64,000 nucleotides of DNA from Halomonas sp. S3-1-1 (GCF_023757625.1 NZ_JALGBZ010000001.1:744001-808000); one strand, 5' to 3'. Positions 47,652 through 56,847 are shown, counted from the stretch's first letter. Notes: generated from the letters alone by a model not told the origin. Program-made: numbers and translations.

Positions 47652-48559
47652 TGAAAAATATCCAGACCTTGAAGAATGCCCCTTTTCCGGCAAGAGAGAG
47701 GCACGCTCCTGGGCAATCGAAAGGGGCGCTATTTTTCAAAGCGTTAAAAAAACTCTGCAAGAATCCGCTGAGCGCCTCTGGTGTCGTGATCGTGGGGCTC
47801 CTTTTGGTGCTGACCATTGCCGCTCCCATGATCGCCACGCATGATCCGCTCACCCAGGATCTTTCCCGCGTGCTGTCGGCGCCTTCCTGGGCTCACTGGT
47901 TCGGTACCGACGAATATGGCCGGGATATTTTTAGCCGCGTCGTGTACGGCTCTCGAGTCACGCTCTACATCATCTTTCTTGTGACGATCATCGTCGGGCC
48001 GATCGGCCTGATGATCGGTACCATGTCAGGCTACTTCGGCGGCTGGGTCGATAGTACGTTCATGCGCATCACGGACATCTTCATCTCGTTTCCCAGCCTG
48101 GTACTGGCGCTGGCTTTCGTGGCCGCACTAGGCCCAGGTCTCGAGCATGCGGTGATCGCTATCGCGTTGACTGCCTGGCCTCCTGTGGCCCGGCTGGCAA
48201 GGGCAGAGACGTTGACGTTTAGAAATGCCGACTACGTCGTGGCCGCGCAGCTTCAGGGCGCATCCTCCTTTCGCATTCTGTTTCACTATATCTCGGTGAT
48301 GTGCCTGCCTTCGCTGATCGTTCGGCTCACCATGAACATGGCGACCGTTATTTTGACCGCCGCGGCGCTCGGTTTTCTGGGGCTGGGGGCGCAGCCGCCG
48401 CTTCCCGAATGGGGCGCGATGATTTCAACCGGGCGTAGCTACATGCTCGAAAGCTGGTGGCTGGTGGCGTTTCCCGGTGCCGCCATCATGCTCGTGAGTC
48501 TGGCCTTCAATCTGCTGGGCGATGGTCTACGTGATCTGCTCGACCCGCGTACCGACTGA
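47651..48559 (+). CDS. ABC importer permease, DppC type
   Basis: A 302-residue permease. The cytosolic N-terminus is followed by the first helix (ASGVVIVGLLLVLTIAAPMI), the DppC signature HWFGTDEYGRDIFSRVVYGS and an EAA loop around DYVVAAQLQGASSFRILFHY. It pairs with the DppB-type subunit. Confidence 0.9.
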   Translation: MKNIQTLKNAPFPARERHAPGQSKGALFFKALKKLCKNPLSASGVVIVGLLLVLTIAAPMIATHDPLTQDLSRVLSAPSWAHWFGTDEYGRDIFSRVVYGSRVTLYIIFLVTIIVGPIGLMIGTMSGYFGGWVDSTFMRITDIFISFPSLVLALAFVAALGPGLEHAVIAIALTAWPPVARLARAETLTFRNADYVVAAQLQGASSFRILFHYISVMCLPSLIVRLTMNMATVILTAAALGFLGLGAQPPLPEWGAMISTGRSYMLESWWLVAFPGAAIMLVSLAFNLLGDGLRDLLDPRTD

Positions 48560-48568
48560 GGAGCATCC

Positions 48569-49414
48569 ATGAACGTATTATCTGTAGAACGACTCAATGT
48601 CACGTTTTGCACAGACGAAGGTGACAAGCACGCGGTGCGCGATGTGTCGTTCACGCTCAATAACGAAAAGCTGGCGATCGTGGGCGAGTCGGGGTCTGGT
48701 AAGTCCACCGTCGGGAAGGCGATTCTTCGGTTGAACTCGCCCTCTACGCGGGTGACTGCCGACACGCTGCGTTTCAAGGAGACGGATATCCTGACCTGCA
48801 GCGAGCGTGAAATTCGCGCCCTGCGCGGCCAGCATATCTCGATGATCATGCAGGACCCCAAGTTTTCGCTGAACCCGGTGGTGACCGTTGGTGACCAAAT
48901 TGCCGAGGCTCTGCGTGTCCATCGTCGCATCTCCAAACGTCAGGCGCGTGAGGCCGCCATCGCCATGTTGCAGGAGGTGAGTATTGCGGACCCGGAGCAC
49001 GTCTACGGGCAATATCCCCACGAGATATCCGGCGGAATGGGCCAGCGCGTGATGATCGCCATGATGGTCATTCCCGAGCCCGACATCATCATCGCCGATG
49101 AGCCGACCTCGGCGCTCGATGTTTCCGTGCAGCAGGACGTGTTGAATATTCTGAACAGGCTGATCGAGAAAAAGAACATCAGCCTGATCTTCATCAGCCA
49201 CGATCTCAACCTGGTGAAGAAGTTCTGCGACCGTGTGCTGGTTATGTACGGCGGGCGTGTCGTCGAATCGATTCGAGCCGACGAACTCTCCAACGCCTCA
49301 CACCCCTATACGCGGGGGCTGATGGAATCGCTGCCGAGCCTTCGACATCGCCGGGAGACCCTGCCGGTCATGACGCGCGATCCCGCTTGGCTTACTCAGG
49401 AGCCCCTTACATGA
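48569..49414 (+). CDS. ABC importer ATPase, DppD type
   Basis: A 281-residue ATPase: Walker A VGESGSGKSTVGKA, Q-loop MIMQDPKFSLNP, signature EISGGMGQRVMIAMMV, Walker B IIIADEPTSALDVSVQQDVL and H-loop FISHDLNLVKKFCDRVLV. The C-terminal peptide-transporter extension is short and lacks the Cys-rich iron-sulfur-like motif of some DppD proteins. The stop overlaps the start of the next ATPase (ATGA). Confidence 0.9.
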   Translation: MNVLSVERLNVTFCTDEGDKHAVRDVSFTLNNEKLAIVGESGSGKSTVGKAILRLNSPSTRVTADTLRFKETDILTCSEREIRALRGQHISMIMQDPKFSLNPVVTVGDQIAEALRVHRRISKRQAREAAIAMLQEVSIADPEHVYGQYPHEISGGMGQRVMIAMMVIPEPDIIIADEPTSALDVSVQQDVLNILNRLIEKKNISLIFISHDLNLVKKFCDRVLVMYGGRVVESIRADELSNASHPYTRGLMESLPSLRHRRETLPVMTRDPAWLTQEPLT

Positions 49415-50154
49415 TCTCGATTGATTCGCTTTCGTTCGATGTCTCTAGCCTTACGCGGCATAAACGTATACTCAGCGATATAACACTCAACGTTCGAGAA
49501 GGAGAGTGCTTCGGACTGGTCGGTGAGTCCGGCTCCGGCAAGACCAGTATCCTCAAATGCTTGGCGGGCCAGTTCAAGGGCTGGAAAGGCCGTATCGAGG
49601 TGAAAGGAGCGTCGATTGCCGACACCTCGTTGAAAGAACGTAGCAACACCATGCAGATGGTTTTTCAGGACCCCTATGGCGCGTTGCATCCTCGCCACAC
49701 CATTCGCAAGATACTTAACGAACCGCTGGTCATTAAAGGGCTCTCCAATCGAGCAGAGCGGGTCGAAAAGGCCTTGAAGGACGTAGGGCTGGACGAGACG
49801 TTTCTGCCTCGCTACCCCCATCAGCTTTCCGGCGGGCAAAGACAGCGCGTCGCCATCGCACGGGCCATGATTCTCAATCCAAGTGTCATTCTTCTCGATG
49901 AGCCGACCTCGGCGCTCGATGTGTCGGTGCAGGCCGAGATTCTCAATCTGCTTGCTTCGCTTCACCGGCGCCATCAATTGACCTACCTGATGGTTTCCCA
50001 CGATTTGGGCGTCATCGCGCATTTGTGTGAACGCGTAGCCGTCATGAAGGCCGGCGAGATCGTCGAAGTGGTGTCGAGAGAGGATCTGGTCGAAGGCAAT
50101 GTCACACATCCCTATACGAAAGGACTTCTGCAGCACGCCTTCAGTCGAGAATAA
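49411..50154 (+). CDS. ABC importer ATPase, DppF type
   Basis: A 247-residue ATPase: Walker A VGESGSGKTSILKCLA, Q-loop MVFQDPYGALHPRHTI, signature QLSGGQRQRVAIARAMILNP, Walker B VILLDEPTSALDVSVQAEIL and H-loop MVSHDLGVIAHLCERVAV. Its start is the ATGA overlap with the DppD-type gene. It is the last gene of the five-gene importer operon. Confidence 0.9.
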   Translation: MISIDSLSFDVSSLTRHKRILSDITLNVREGECFGLVGESGSGKTSILKCLAGQFKGWKGRIEVKGASIADTSLKERSNTMQMVFQDPYGALHPRHTIRKILNEPLVIKGLSNRAERVEKALKDVGLDETFLPRYPHQLSGGQRQRVAIARAMILNPSVILLDEPTSALDVSVQAEILNLLASLHRRHQLTYLMVSHDLGVIAHLCERVAVMKAGEIVEVVSREDLVEGNVTHPYTKGLLQHAFSRE

Positions 50155-50161
50155 GCGCTGA

Positions 50162-50183
50162 CCGGCGCATTGCGATGCGCCGG
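50162..50183. terminator. Hairpin at the end of the ABC operon
   Basis: A 9-bp perfect stem CCGGCGCAT / ATGCGCCGG with a TGCG loop, no U-tract, between the importer operon and the convergent esterase. Confidence 0.5.
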
Positions 50184-50234
50184 CCACGTATGGTGAATTT
50201 TCAGGGGGATCGAGCGGGCCATCCTATCTATGCT

Positions 50235-51356
50235 TTATCTCATCTGCTCGTCCAGCCAATCGAAAGCGGCGTCCTGCATGTCTCTGGTAAAGACGTGTCC
50301 TTTATTCTCCCAAAGGCGAGTGGTCAGGTTGGCATCGGCGTCATAGGCACTCCAGACGACTCGCATTCTGTCCATTGCGCCCTGGACAGCGCTGGGCGGG
50401 AAAAGGGCGTCCTCCTCGCCGGCGTAGACGAGCATGGGAGAAGGCGCGGCCAGCGCGGCGACATCCGGAAAGTCGACGAGTCTGAGCAGGGAAGGGTGCA
50501 GCATGTTGAAGGCGGACTGGCCGCGCAGCTGGTTGTTGCCCGGTACCATCAGTTCACGACTTTGCGCCATCCAACTGTTGGCGATCGTCGCGCTGATATC
50601 CGGTGACAGGGCGGCGACCTGCCAGGCTCTGAAAGCGCCCATCGAAAAGCCGACCGCCGCCACTCTGTCGGGGTCCGTGTCAGCAAGCCCGGCCAGAAAG
50701 GCCGCCGCACGTATATCTTCAAGTGCTATCAGACCCGCAAGCGATGAGCCCAGATTGAAAAGGTTGGCTGCCAGCGCCTGCTGCGCGTCGTAACCGTTGC
50801 CCTCTCGATCGCCCCAGCCAAGTGCATCCGTGGCCAGCACGACGTAGCCACGTTCGGCCAGCGCCTCACCGGGAAATCTTCCTGAGAAGAACTTGTCTGC
50901 CCACTCGGTAGCCGAACTCAGGCGCTGATCATCGTACCAGGGCGCGATCCATTTCTCCTTGCCGATATCGAAGCGCGAACCGTGGTCATGCAGCATCATT
51001 GCCGAAGGAAAAGGCCCTTCACCCTTGGGAATCAGTAATAGCGCCATCACGCGACTTTCATCGGTGATATTGAAGGCGACACGGCGTGCAATATAGGTAC
51101 CTCTATCCACTTCGTCGATGGTCTCTGGATCGAAAGCTCGAGAAGCGGTGTAAGGTAAAATGCTGGCGCGCACCTCGGGCAGCACGCGCTCGCGCCAGAC
51201 GTCAGGGTCACCGCCTTCGTAGGCGAGCGGGAACGTCATACGCTCCTTGAGCGCCTCAAAGAAAAGCGGCAGGTTGTCTTCAGTAACACCGTGCGGTTCC
51301 GCCAGCGCCGTATGCGCCGTTGCCAGCATCAGCGCCGAGGCCAACAGTCTTCTCAT
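50235..51356 (-). CDS. Secreted alpha/beta hydrolase (candidate carbohydrate esterase)
   Basis: A 373-residue protein with a signal peptide (RRLLASALMLATAHTALA). The hydrolase fold has MLLHDHGSRFDIGKEKWIAP as the oxyanion-side block, the nucleophile elbow GFSMGAFRAWQ, a candidate acid in VYAGEEDALF and the His in ENKGHVFTRDMQDAAF. Proteins of this type (dienelactone hydrolase/acetyl-xylan-esterase-like) deacylate polysaccharides or act on small esters. It overlaps the neighbouring hydrolase by 4 bp, so the two are one operon. A role in removing acetyl or other esters from pectic oligomers in the periplasm is inferred from the neighbourhood. Confidence 0.78.
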   Translation of the reverse strand: MRRLLASALMLATAHTALAEPHGVTEDNLPLFFEALKERMTFPLAYEGGDPDVWRERVLPEVRASILPYTASRAFDPETIDEVDRGTYIARRVAFNITDESRVMALLLIPKGEGPFPSAMMLHDHGSRFDIGKEKWIAPWYDDQRLSSATEWADKFFSGRFPGEALAERGYVVLATDALGWGDREGNGYDAQQALAANLFNLGSSLAGLIALEDIRAAAFLAGLADTDPDRVAAVGFSMGAFRAWQVAALSPDISATIANSWMAQSRELMVPGNNQLRGQSAFNMLHPSLLRLVDFPDVAALAAPSPMLVYAGEEDALFPPSAVQGAMDRMRVVWSAYDADANLTTRLWENKGHVFTRDMQDAAFDWLDEQMR

Positions 51357-52276
51357 AACGTCTTCTCCAGGAGCGAGTGGCCATCGGGAAGGGCGCCGAT
51401 TCTATCGAGCCAGCCCGCCAGAAGGTCTGGCCACCCAGCGGCAGGCAGGGGGGCAGCCCCGGCGATCCCGAAGCCGTGACCGCCATCGCGAAAGACATGC
51501 AGTTCCGCTTTCACACCAGCCTGTTGCAGGGCGCTGTAGAACGCGACAGCGTTCGCCGGCGATACCGATGGATCATCATCGGCGTGAACGATGAACGTTT
51601 CGGGCGTAGATGTATCGACGTGCTCCTCGGGCGAACGGGCGTACTTCTGCTCGGGGGTAGGCGTTTTGCCCAGAAGGGCGTCGCGCGAGCCGGCATGCAC
51701 GCCTGCATCCTGCATGGTGACGACCGGATAGACCAGCATCACGAAGTCGGGGCGTGCGGAAATGCCCTGCTCGTCTTCACGTGGCGTGTAGAGGTTTTTG
51801 TCGTAGCCTGTGGCAAGCGAGGCGGCCAGATGGCCGGCCGCTGAAAAGCCCATGAAACCGATCTGCTGCGGATTGAGGTTCCATTCACTGGCATGGGCGC
51901 GCACCAAGCGTATCGCGCGCTGGGCATCAGCCAAGGGCGCATCGCCACGGCCGGCGTGCCCCTCATCGGGCAGACGGTAACTCAAAAGGAAGCAGGTGAC
52001 GCCGAGCGGCGCCAGCGCCTTGGCGATTTCGAGCCCCTCCTTGTCCAGTACGATCCGCCGGTACGAGCCGCCCGGGGCAATGACGATCGATGTGCCGTTG
52101 GGCCGCTCGGGCACCCATGCTGTCAAACCGGGCATCGCGATTCCGGTCATCGCCCGGTTCGCGCGAAACGGGGTAGCCGAGCGCTCCTCGATGTCCGGCG
52201 TCAGATCGGCCGGTGTGCCTGGCGGGCGTTCGTCCCAAAGCGGAAGTACCGCCTCATGCTGGACTGTTTTGGCCAT
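51353..52276 (-). CDS. Alpha/beta hydrolase, esterase/lipase type
   Basis: A 307-residue hydrolase without a signal peptide, so cytosolic. It shows the oxyanion motif IVIAPGGSYRRI, the nucleophile in GFMGFSAAGHLAASLAT, an acid in FIVHADDDPSVSP and the His in FRDGGHGFGIAG. This matches bacterial acetyl-esterase-like enzymes that work on acetylated sugars. It is the first gene of the two-gene esterase operon and lies beyond the terminator of the pectate-lyase gene. It probably deacetylates imported oligomers; substrate not proven. Confidence 0.8.
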   Translation of the reverse strand: MAKTVQHEAVLPLWDERPPGTPADLTPDIEERSATPFRANRAMTGIAMPGLTAWVPERPNGTSIVIAPGGSYRRIVLDKEGLEIAKALAPLGVTCFLLSYRLPDEGHAGRGDAPLADAQRAIRLVRAHASEWNLNPQQIGFMGFSAAGHLAASLATGYDKNLYTPREDEQGISARPDFVMLVYPVVTMQDAGVHAGSRDALLGKTPTPEQKYARSPEEHVDTSTPETFIVHADDDPSVSPANAVAFYSALQQAGVKAELHVFRDGGHGFGIAGAAPLPAAGWPDLLAGWLDRIGALPDGHSLLEKTL

Positions 52277-52334
52277 GAAGCCTCCCTTGATCGTTCAATC
52301 GCGCCGGTCTCTGGCGCTAGAAAAGGCCGACGCT

Positions 52335-52368
52335 AAAAAAAGCGCCCGAGGTCATGACGTCGGGCGCT
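52335..52368 (-). terminator. Terminator of the PL9 lyase gene
   Basis: A 9-bp stem AGCGCCCGA / TCGGGCGCT with a 10-nt loop is followed by seven T's on the minus strand, just past the lyase stop. Confidence 0.9.
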
Positions 52369-52375
52369 GGGGGGA

Positions 52376-54604
52376 TCAGTCGAAGACCAGTCGCTGTAAT
52401 TCCAGTGCGCGCTCGCGCCGCTCCGAGGCGGTGTGGGCATCGCGCTGCAAGAGCGTCTGGATCTCATCGAGTGTTTGCGCATCGTAGGGCGACGCGACGC
52501 CGGGTGAGTCGCCCTCCTGAATGAACCAGTTATCGTCTCTGATATCGCCATGCACGCTATCGCTGTACTGGCTCTCACTCACGAGATGCAGTGACACGTT
52601 GCGCGAGAGGGTGGCTGACTCGAGCTCGTCACCGTAAGGACTTTGACGAACGATGAAGTTGAAGCGGTCGTTGTCGATCGCCACATTATTGACGATGGAA
52701 AGCGCCCCCGAGTTAAAGTTGTCGGTAAAGCCGTCCATGCCGTTGTTGAACGACAGGTTACCTTCCACGGTGTGGGCTACGGGCAGGCCTTCTCCGCCGA
52801 GCTTGAAACCGTTGCCGAGGTTGCCTCCGGTTTGTGGTCTGTCCAACGTCTGGCCATTGTTGAAGGCGATGGAGTTGGTGATGGTCACGGCGCCATTGGG
52901 GCCATCTTCGACCTTGTTGAAAAGATCCCAGCCGTCATCGATGTTGTGGTGAGAAAGGCAGTGGTCGAAAGAATTTCCCTCACCGATGCGCATCTTGGCG
53001 GCGAAGCCGTCGGCATTGATGCCCGATGCGTCCATATTGTTGTAACTTTCGCTGTAGCGCACCGTGTTGTGGCTCGCCCAGAGCGCGCGGCCGACATCGT
53101 CGGGTGAGGTGATCTGAAATCCGGTGTCCGGCGCGCTGTGGGTCACGATATGCTCAAATACGTTATGGCTGCCGTGGACGATCAGTCGCTCACCAGCCAC
53201 CTCCAGATGATCCAACTGCCAATAGCTGGCGTTATGCGACACCATCTCGGTAAATCGTACGTTGGCGTCTTCTCCCGTCAGCCTTTTCAAGGCATTAGGA
53301 GAGCCGCTAGCGCTGACGGGGATCTCGATCGCTCCGTAATCGCCGTCGGCCAAGTGGATGGTGCCCCCGGGCGCCACGCGTGCAATGGCCGAGGAAAGGT
53401 CCAGCGGGTTTTCCTGGCTTCCAGGCTGATCGGCACGGCCATCGGGTGAAACGTAAAGATCGTAGGGGTCGGCGACGCTTATCGGTTCTAGCATGATCGT
53501 GGTGCTTTGAGCGCTACCCGGGCCTTCGGAGGGCTCGAAGGTTAGCTCTACCTCGGTGGGTTCAGTGACGTCGATCGGCAGGCGAAACAGCTGGCCGGCC
53601 TTGACCGCTTGGACCTCTCCGAGTGGTTCACCCCCTTGGGCAACGCTGAATGTACCGGCGTAGTTGGCCAGCGCCTGTAGCGTGTAATCCGGGGCCGTTA
53701 CGACCTTTGGCGAGGCGACGGACCAGACCAACGGCGTTTGCGGCGGCTGATACGCCTCGGCTTGCCGGGTATTGGCGTCAGAAAGCTCGAGGGCGATATC
53801 TGACACGCCTAGCCGTGCGTTTCGAGCGGCAAAGAACCCTACGTATTGGTGGTCTGGATCCTGTACCTCGACCAGATTGGCGGGCGCTTCACTGAGTTCG
53901 TGGCGATGGGTGTGATCGCCGTCGTCGAGCGTGACTATAAAATGCTCGTCGGTGCGCGCTAGGCTCATACGGTAGCTGCGCTGATCACCGTAATCCAATC
54001 CTTCGGAGTAATCCTCCTTACTTAGCAAGTTGCCCGGATTGCCCCAGGGGTCCTGAATGCCTTCGCGATACACCGCCGTGGCGTTGGCCAGCCCATCATT
54101 TTCTCGCGTGTGCGAGCGCAGTAGATTCATGACCATGTTGGAGGCCGCGGGAAACTCTTCATGACCCAAGGGTTGTGGGTTGGCGCGTGGCGCACCGAGC
54201 ACGTCGCGCACGATGATACCGGCGCCTTCCTGACGGTTGGGCGTGGCGCCTGTCTCGGGCCCCAACTGCTCGAGAGTGAGTGTTGCCGTGAGCACGAAGT
54301 TCTGGTCGGTTGGCAGTCTCGTGTAGTAGAAGGTGCCTCCCTCATGGGAATTGGCCAGTTTGCCCCCGCGGCTTTCTATCGTCACGTAATCGAGAAGTTC
54401 GCCCGGCGATACGAGCGCGTCATCGTGTGTTACCTCGTTGGTGCCTATCTTGTCGGGAAGGATCGTGGAGCCGAAGTTCAGGTCGGTTGACTGACCGAAG
54501 GTGGTGCTTTGCCAGACGAGGTTTGATGTTTCCTCGGCTTGGGCTAGTGAGACGATGAGGGCGGGCGTTATAAGGGTGCAGGCCAGCGTGGCTACTTTCA
54601 TCAT
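52376..54604 (-). CDS. pelX: Exopolygalacturonate lyase, polysaccharide lyase family 9 (PelX-like)
   Basis: A 742-residue exported protein: a signal peptide (TLACTLITPALIVSLAQA), an N-terminal beta-rich domain (about 25-370) and a right-handed parallel beta-helix (about 380-680) beginning DPYDLYVSPDGRADQPGSQE. The PL9 core is recognisable as NADGFAAKMRIGEGNSFDHC, then SHHNIDDGWDLFNKVEDG, with the Asp cluster for Ca2+ and a candidate catalytic Lys. Size and layout match Dickeya PelX, a periplasmic enzyme that releases unsaturated digalacturonate from chain ends. Operator site 5 lies about 95 bp upstream and a terminator follows. No oligogalacturonate lyase or kduID is in the window, so later steps must lie elsewhere. 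Confidence 0.85.
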   Translation of the reverse strand: MMKVATLACTLITPALIVSLAQAEETSNLVWQSTTFGQSTDLNFGSTILPDKIGTNEVTHDDALVSPGELLDYVTIESRGGKLANSHEGGTFYYTRLPTDQNFVLTATLTLEQLGPETGATPNRQEGAGIIVRDVLGAPRANPQPLGHEEFPAASNMVMNLLRSHTRENDGLANATAVYREGIQDPWGNPGNLLSKEDYSEGLDYGDQRSYRMSLARTDEHFIVTLDDGDHTHRHELSEAPANLVEVQDPDHQYVGFFAARNARLGVSDIALELSDANTRQAEAYQPPQTPLVWSVASPKVVTAPDYTLQALANYAGTFSVAQGGEPLGEVQAVKAGQLFRLPIDVTEPTEVELTFEPSEGPGSAQSTTIMLEPISVADPYDLYVSPDGRADQPGSQENPLDLSSAIARVAPGGTIHLADGDYGAIEIPVSASGSPNALKRLTGEDANVRFTEMVSHNASYWQLDHLEVAGERLIVHGSHNVFEHIVTHSAPDTGFQITSPDDVGRALWASHNTVRYSESYNNMDASGINADGFAAKMRIGEGNSFDHCLSHHNIDDGWDLFNKVEDGPNGAVTITNSIAFNNGQTLDRPQTGGNLGNGFKLGGEGLPVAHTVEGNLSFNNGMDGFTDNFNSGALSIVNNVAIDNDRFNFIVRQSPYGDELESATLSRNVSLHLVSESQYSDSVHGDIRDDNWFIQEGDSPGVASPYDAQTLDEIQTLLQRDAHTASERRERALELQRLVFD

Positions 54605-54695
54605 GGATCAACCTTGTGCGTTTATGATTGTTTTAGCGCCGTGTATCGGTACCTCGTATACCAGCCTCTTGACGGCGGCATTTAAGAGCTTTTAA

Positions 54696-54713
54696 AAATA
54701 ATACATAGTATGT
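54696..54713 (-). promoter_or_regulatory. GntR-type operator, site 5 (pelX)
   Basis: Read on the minus strand: ACATACTATGTATTATTT, close to sites 4 and 6 in the ACAT-A-TATGTAT core, about 92 bp before pelX. The ACAA arm is lost. Confidence 0.5.
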
Positions 54714-54770
54714 TTTGAGGCAAAAATTAGCTTTAAGTATGAGGGGCGCATGTTCTCAAAAGATTTGCTT

Positions 54771-55322
54771 TTAGCGCATTTCTACCCAACCGGGACTATC
54801 ACCGACGCTTAATCAATCCTGTGGAGTCAGCTCATCGGTATCAAGGTCGATACGGTACCTTGCGATATGATTGGAGAACTGGATGGCGGCAACGAGATAG
54901 TGATCATTGCTTGTAATGGCGAAGTTGCATGGGCGGTTTTCAGTAATGCAGTGCTTCTCGAATTCGAGCGTGCCATTGGATTGGGCACTAAATAGCTGCA
55001 GCGTCGATGTCGCTTTTTTCTGAAGCATAAATGAAGCGCCCGTTCGCCGTGACATGGATGTCCGCCGCTCGAAAGGCGCTGGCTGGGCGTGCATAAAGTC
55101 TGTTGGCACCTGTCTCAACCCTGAGGCGCTGTACTCCAAGACGTTGATGGTACCGTTGTGCTCAGCGATGATGTAAGCGACGGTCATGGCGGGATGATGG
55201 GCAATATTCCGTGGTCCGGTGCCCGCTGGTAGAGCAAGTTTGGCGACGAGTCCAGGCATCTTAAAGGCGGGGTCGATCAACATTCTCGAGCATCGGTAGG
55301 CGTGTATGACCTCTATATTCAT
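54771..55322 (-). pseudogene. Decayed Pgl-type lactonase (beta-propeller)
   Basis: This is the C-terminal half of a 6-phosphogluconolactonase-like seven-bladed propeller. Blocks in order are LPAGTGPRNIAHHPAMTVAY, then ADIHVTANGRFIYASEK in a second frame (entered near 55065), then ATSTLQLFSAQSNGTLEF back in the first frame (left at an A-run near 55018), then RPCNFAITSNDHYLVAAIQF. An in-frame TGA at 54813 precedes a last readable block LSVGDSPGWVEMR, which matches the family's C-terminus. The N-terminal half is absent. These lactonases can open sugar-acid lactones, so the gene may once have followed uronate dehydrogenase, a step now open to the COG3618 enzyme at 60613. Confidence 0.82.
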
Positions 55323-55522
55323 GCTTGCGCGTCGCCATGGATAACTCAGCGGTATAAATATCCCCGCTATGGGCACAGCCGATATAAATGATCTGATTGT
55401 CTTCGCTAGTTCGGGCGCTTGGCTTGTCAGCTCTTAAAAAAATTTATCGATTGGAAGTAGTTCATCGGTCGTTTCATACCATTGTCTATATTGTTGTGAG
55501 TGTGAGGTATCTTTAATATTAA

Positions 55523-55540
55523 ACATATTATGTATGACAT
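55523..55540 (+). promoter_or_regulatory. GntR-type operator, site 6 (enolase-superfamily/SSS operon)
   Basis: ACATATTATGTATGACAT, 50 bp before the enolase-superfamily gene. It shares its first 13 bases with site 4 and its GTATGACA with site 2. Confidence 0.6.
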
Positions 55541-55589
55541 TGGGTTTAATGCTGGATGTCAATCAAACGTAAACAAGGGTCTCGCAAAT

Positions 55590-56744
55590 ATGAAAATCGA
55601 AGCCATTTCCGTCGATGTCATTCGCTATCAAACCAAGCTGGGGCGGGATAGTGCGGGCCATGCCCATGCCGGCCACCCCAGCGAGGCTCAGATCGCCATG
55701 CTCAGCGTTACGGCGGACGACGGCAGCAAGGGTTACGCCTTCGCGCCGAAAGAGCTGATTCGTCCCTATATCGTGGAGCAGTATTTCAAGAAAGCGGCGC
55801 TTGGCAAGCCGGTTCACGCGCGCGAGATGGTGTGGCAGGACCTTTGGCTTCGCCAGCGCGGTAGCGGTGCGCAGTTGACCGACCGCGCAATGGCGATTCT
55901 TGATCAGGCGCTGTGGGATTTAGCGGGTCGTCAGCTTGGTGTGCCGGTCTATCAACTGTTGGGCGGTGCCCGTACGAAGGTCAAGGCGTATGCCAGCACC
56001 ATGTGTGGCGATGAAACCCCGGGCGGCTTATCGACCCCCGAGGAGTACGCTCGTTTCGCTCAGGATCTGGTGGCGCGCGGCTATCAAGGGATCAAACTGC
56101 ATACATGGATGCCGCCGGTCAGCTTCGCTCCGAGCGTAGAGATGGATATTCGCGCCTGTGAAGCCGTGCGTGAAGCCGTGGGGCCAAATATCGCCCTAAT
56201 GCTGGACGGCTACCACTGGTACAACCGGCTGGACGCATTGAAGGTCGGGCGCGCACTGTCTCGACTGGATTTTGCCTGGTTCGAAGAACCGATGCCCGAA
56301 GATTCCATGGAGTCCTACCGTTGGTTGACCCAGCAGGTGGATGTGCCGGTGATCGGGCCGGAAACCCTCGGTGGCAAGCATCAGAGTCGCGCCAGCTGGG
56401 TGCAGCACAATGCCTGCGACATATTGCGCGCCGGTGTTGCCAACGGTGGCGGCATCACGCCTTGTATCAAGGCCGCGCACCTGGCCGAAGCGTTCGGCAT
56501 GGATTGCGAGATTCATGGCAACGGCGCTCCCAACCTGGCGGTAGTCGGTGCGATTACCAACTGTCAGTGGTATGAGCGCGGTCTGCTGCATCCTCACCTG
56601 GATTACGACGAAGCGCCGGGTTATCTGAACGTCATTGTCGATGAAATGGACGAACAAGGCTTCGTTCACTTGCCCGATCGTCCGGGCCTGGGTGAGAGCA
56701 TCAACTTCGATTATATCGGGGACAACACGCTGGAAAGCTACTGA
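55590..56744 (+). CDS. Enolase-superfamily acid-sugar dehydratase/cycloisomerase, mandelate-racemase group, substrate unknown
   Basis: A 384-residue enzyme. The capping domain is at 1-125. The barrel shows a K169-x-H171 motif in YQGIKLHTWMPP rather than the usual K-x-K, metal ligands D206 (LMLDGYHW), E232 (WFEEPMPED) and E258 (IGPETLGG), and the D277/H309 dyad region (CDILRAGVANGGG, CEIHGNGAPN). All catalytic positions expected for abstraction of an acid-sugar alpha-proton are present. It is cotranscribed with the SSS transporter and preceded by operator site 6, so the substrate should be a sugar acid or lactone. Galactarolactone cycloisomerase, an aldonate dehydratase or a new activity are all possible. 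The start at MKIEAIS follows AAGGG. Confidence 0.82.
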   Translation: MKIEAISVDVIRYQTKLGRDSAGHAHAGHPSEAQIAMLSVTADDGSKGYAFAPKELIRPYIVEQYFKKAALGKPVHAREMVWQDLWLRQRGSGAQLTDRAMAILDQALWDLAGRQLGVPVYQLLGGARTKVKAYASTMCGDETPGGLSTPEEYARFAQDLVARGYQGIKLHTWMPPVSFAPSVEMDIRACEAVREAVGPNIALMLDGYHWYNRLDALKVGRALSRLDFAWFEEPMPEDSMESYRWLTQQVDVPVIGPETLGGKHQSRASWVQHNACDILRAGVANGGGITPCIKAAHLAEAFGMDCEIHGNGAPNLAVVGAITNCQWYERGLLHPHLDYDEAPGYLNVIVDEMDEQGFVHLPDRPGLGESINFDYIGDNTLESY

Positions 56745-56847
56745 TCCCGGGGACTTTCAAGGGCTCGGTCACAACGTAAACTGCAAGACGCCAGCTTCAC
56801 TATTCGGCAACGCCGATGTTCCAATAATAAAGTATAAGGGGCTCTTC

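Noticed and set aside
55590..56744. Naming the enolase-superfamily gene galactarolactone cycloisomerase (gci)
   Set aside because: By eye it does not follow the characterised Agrobacterium enzyme closely and has K-x-H rather than K-x-K, so the specific name is not supported.
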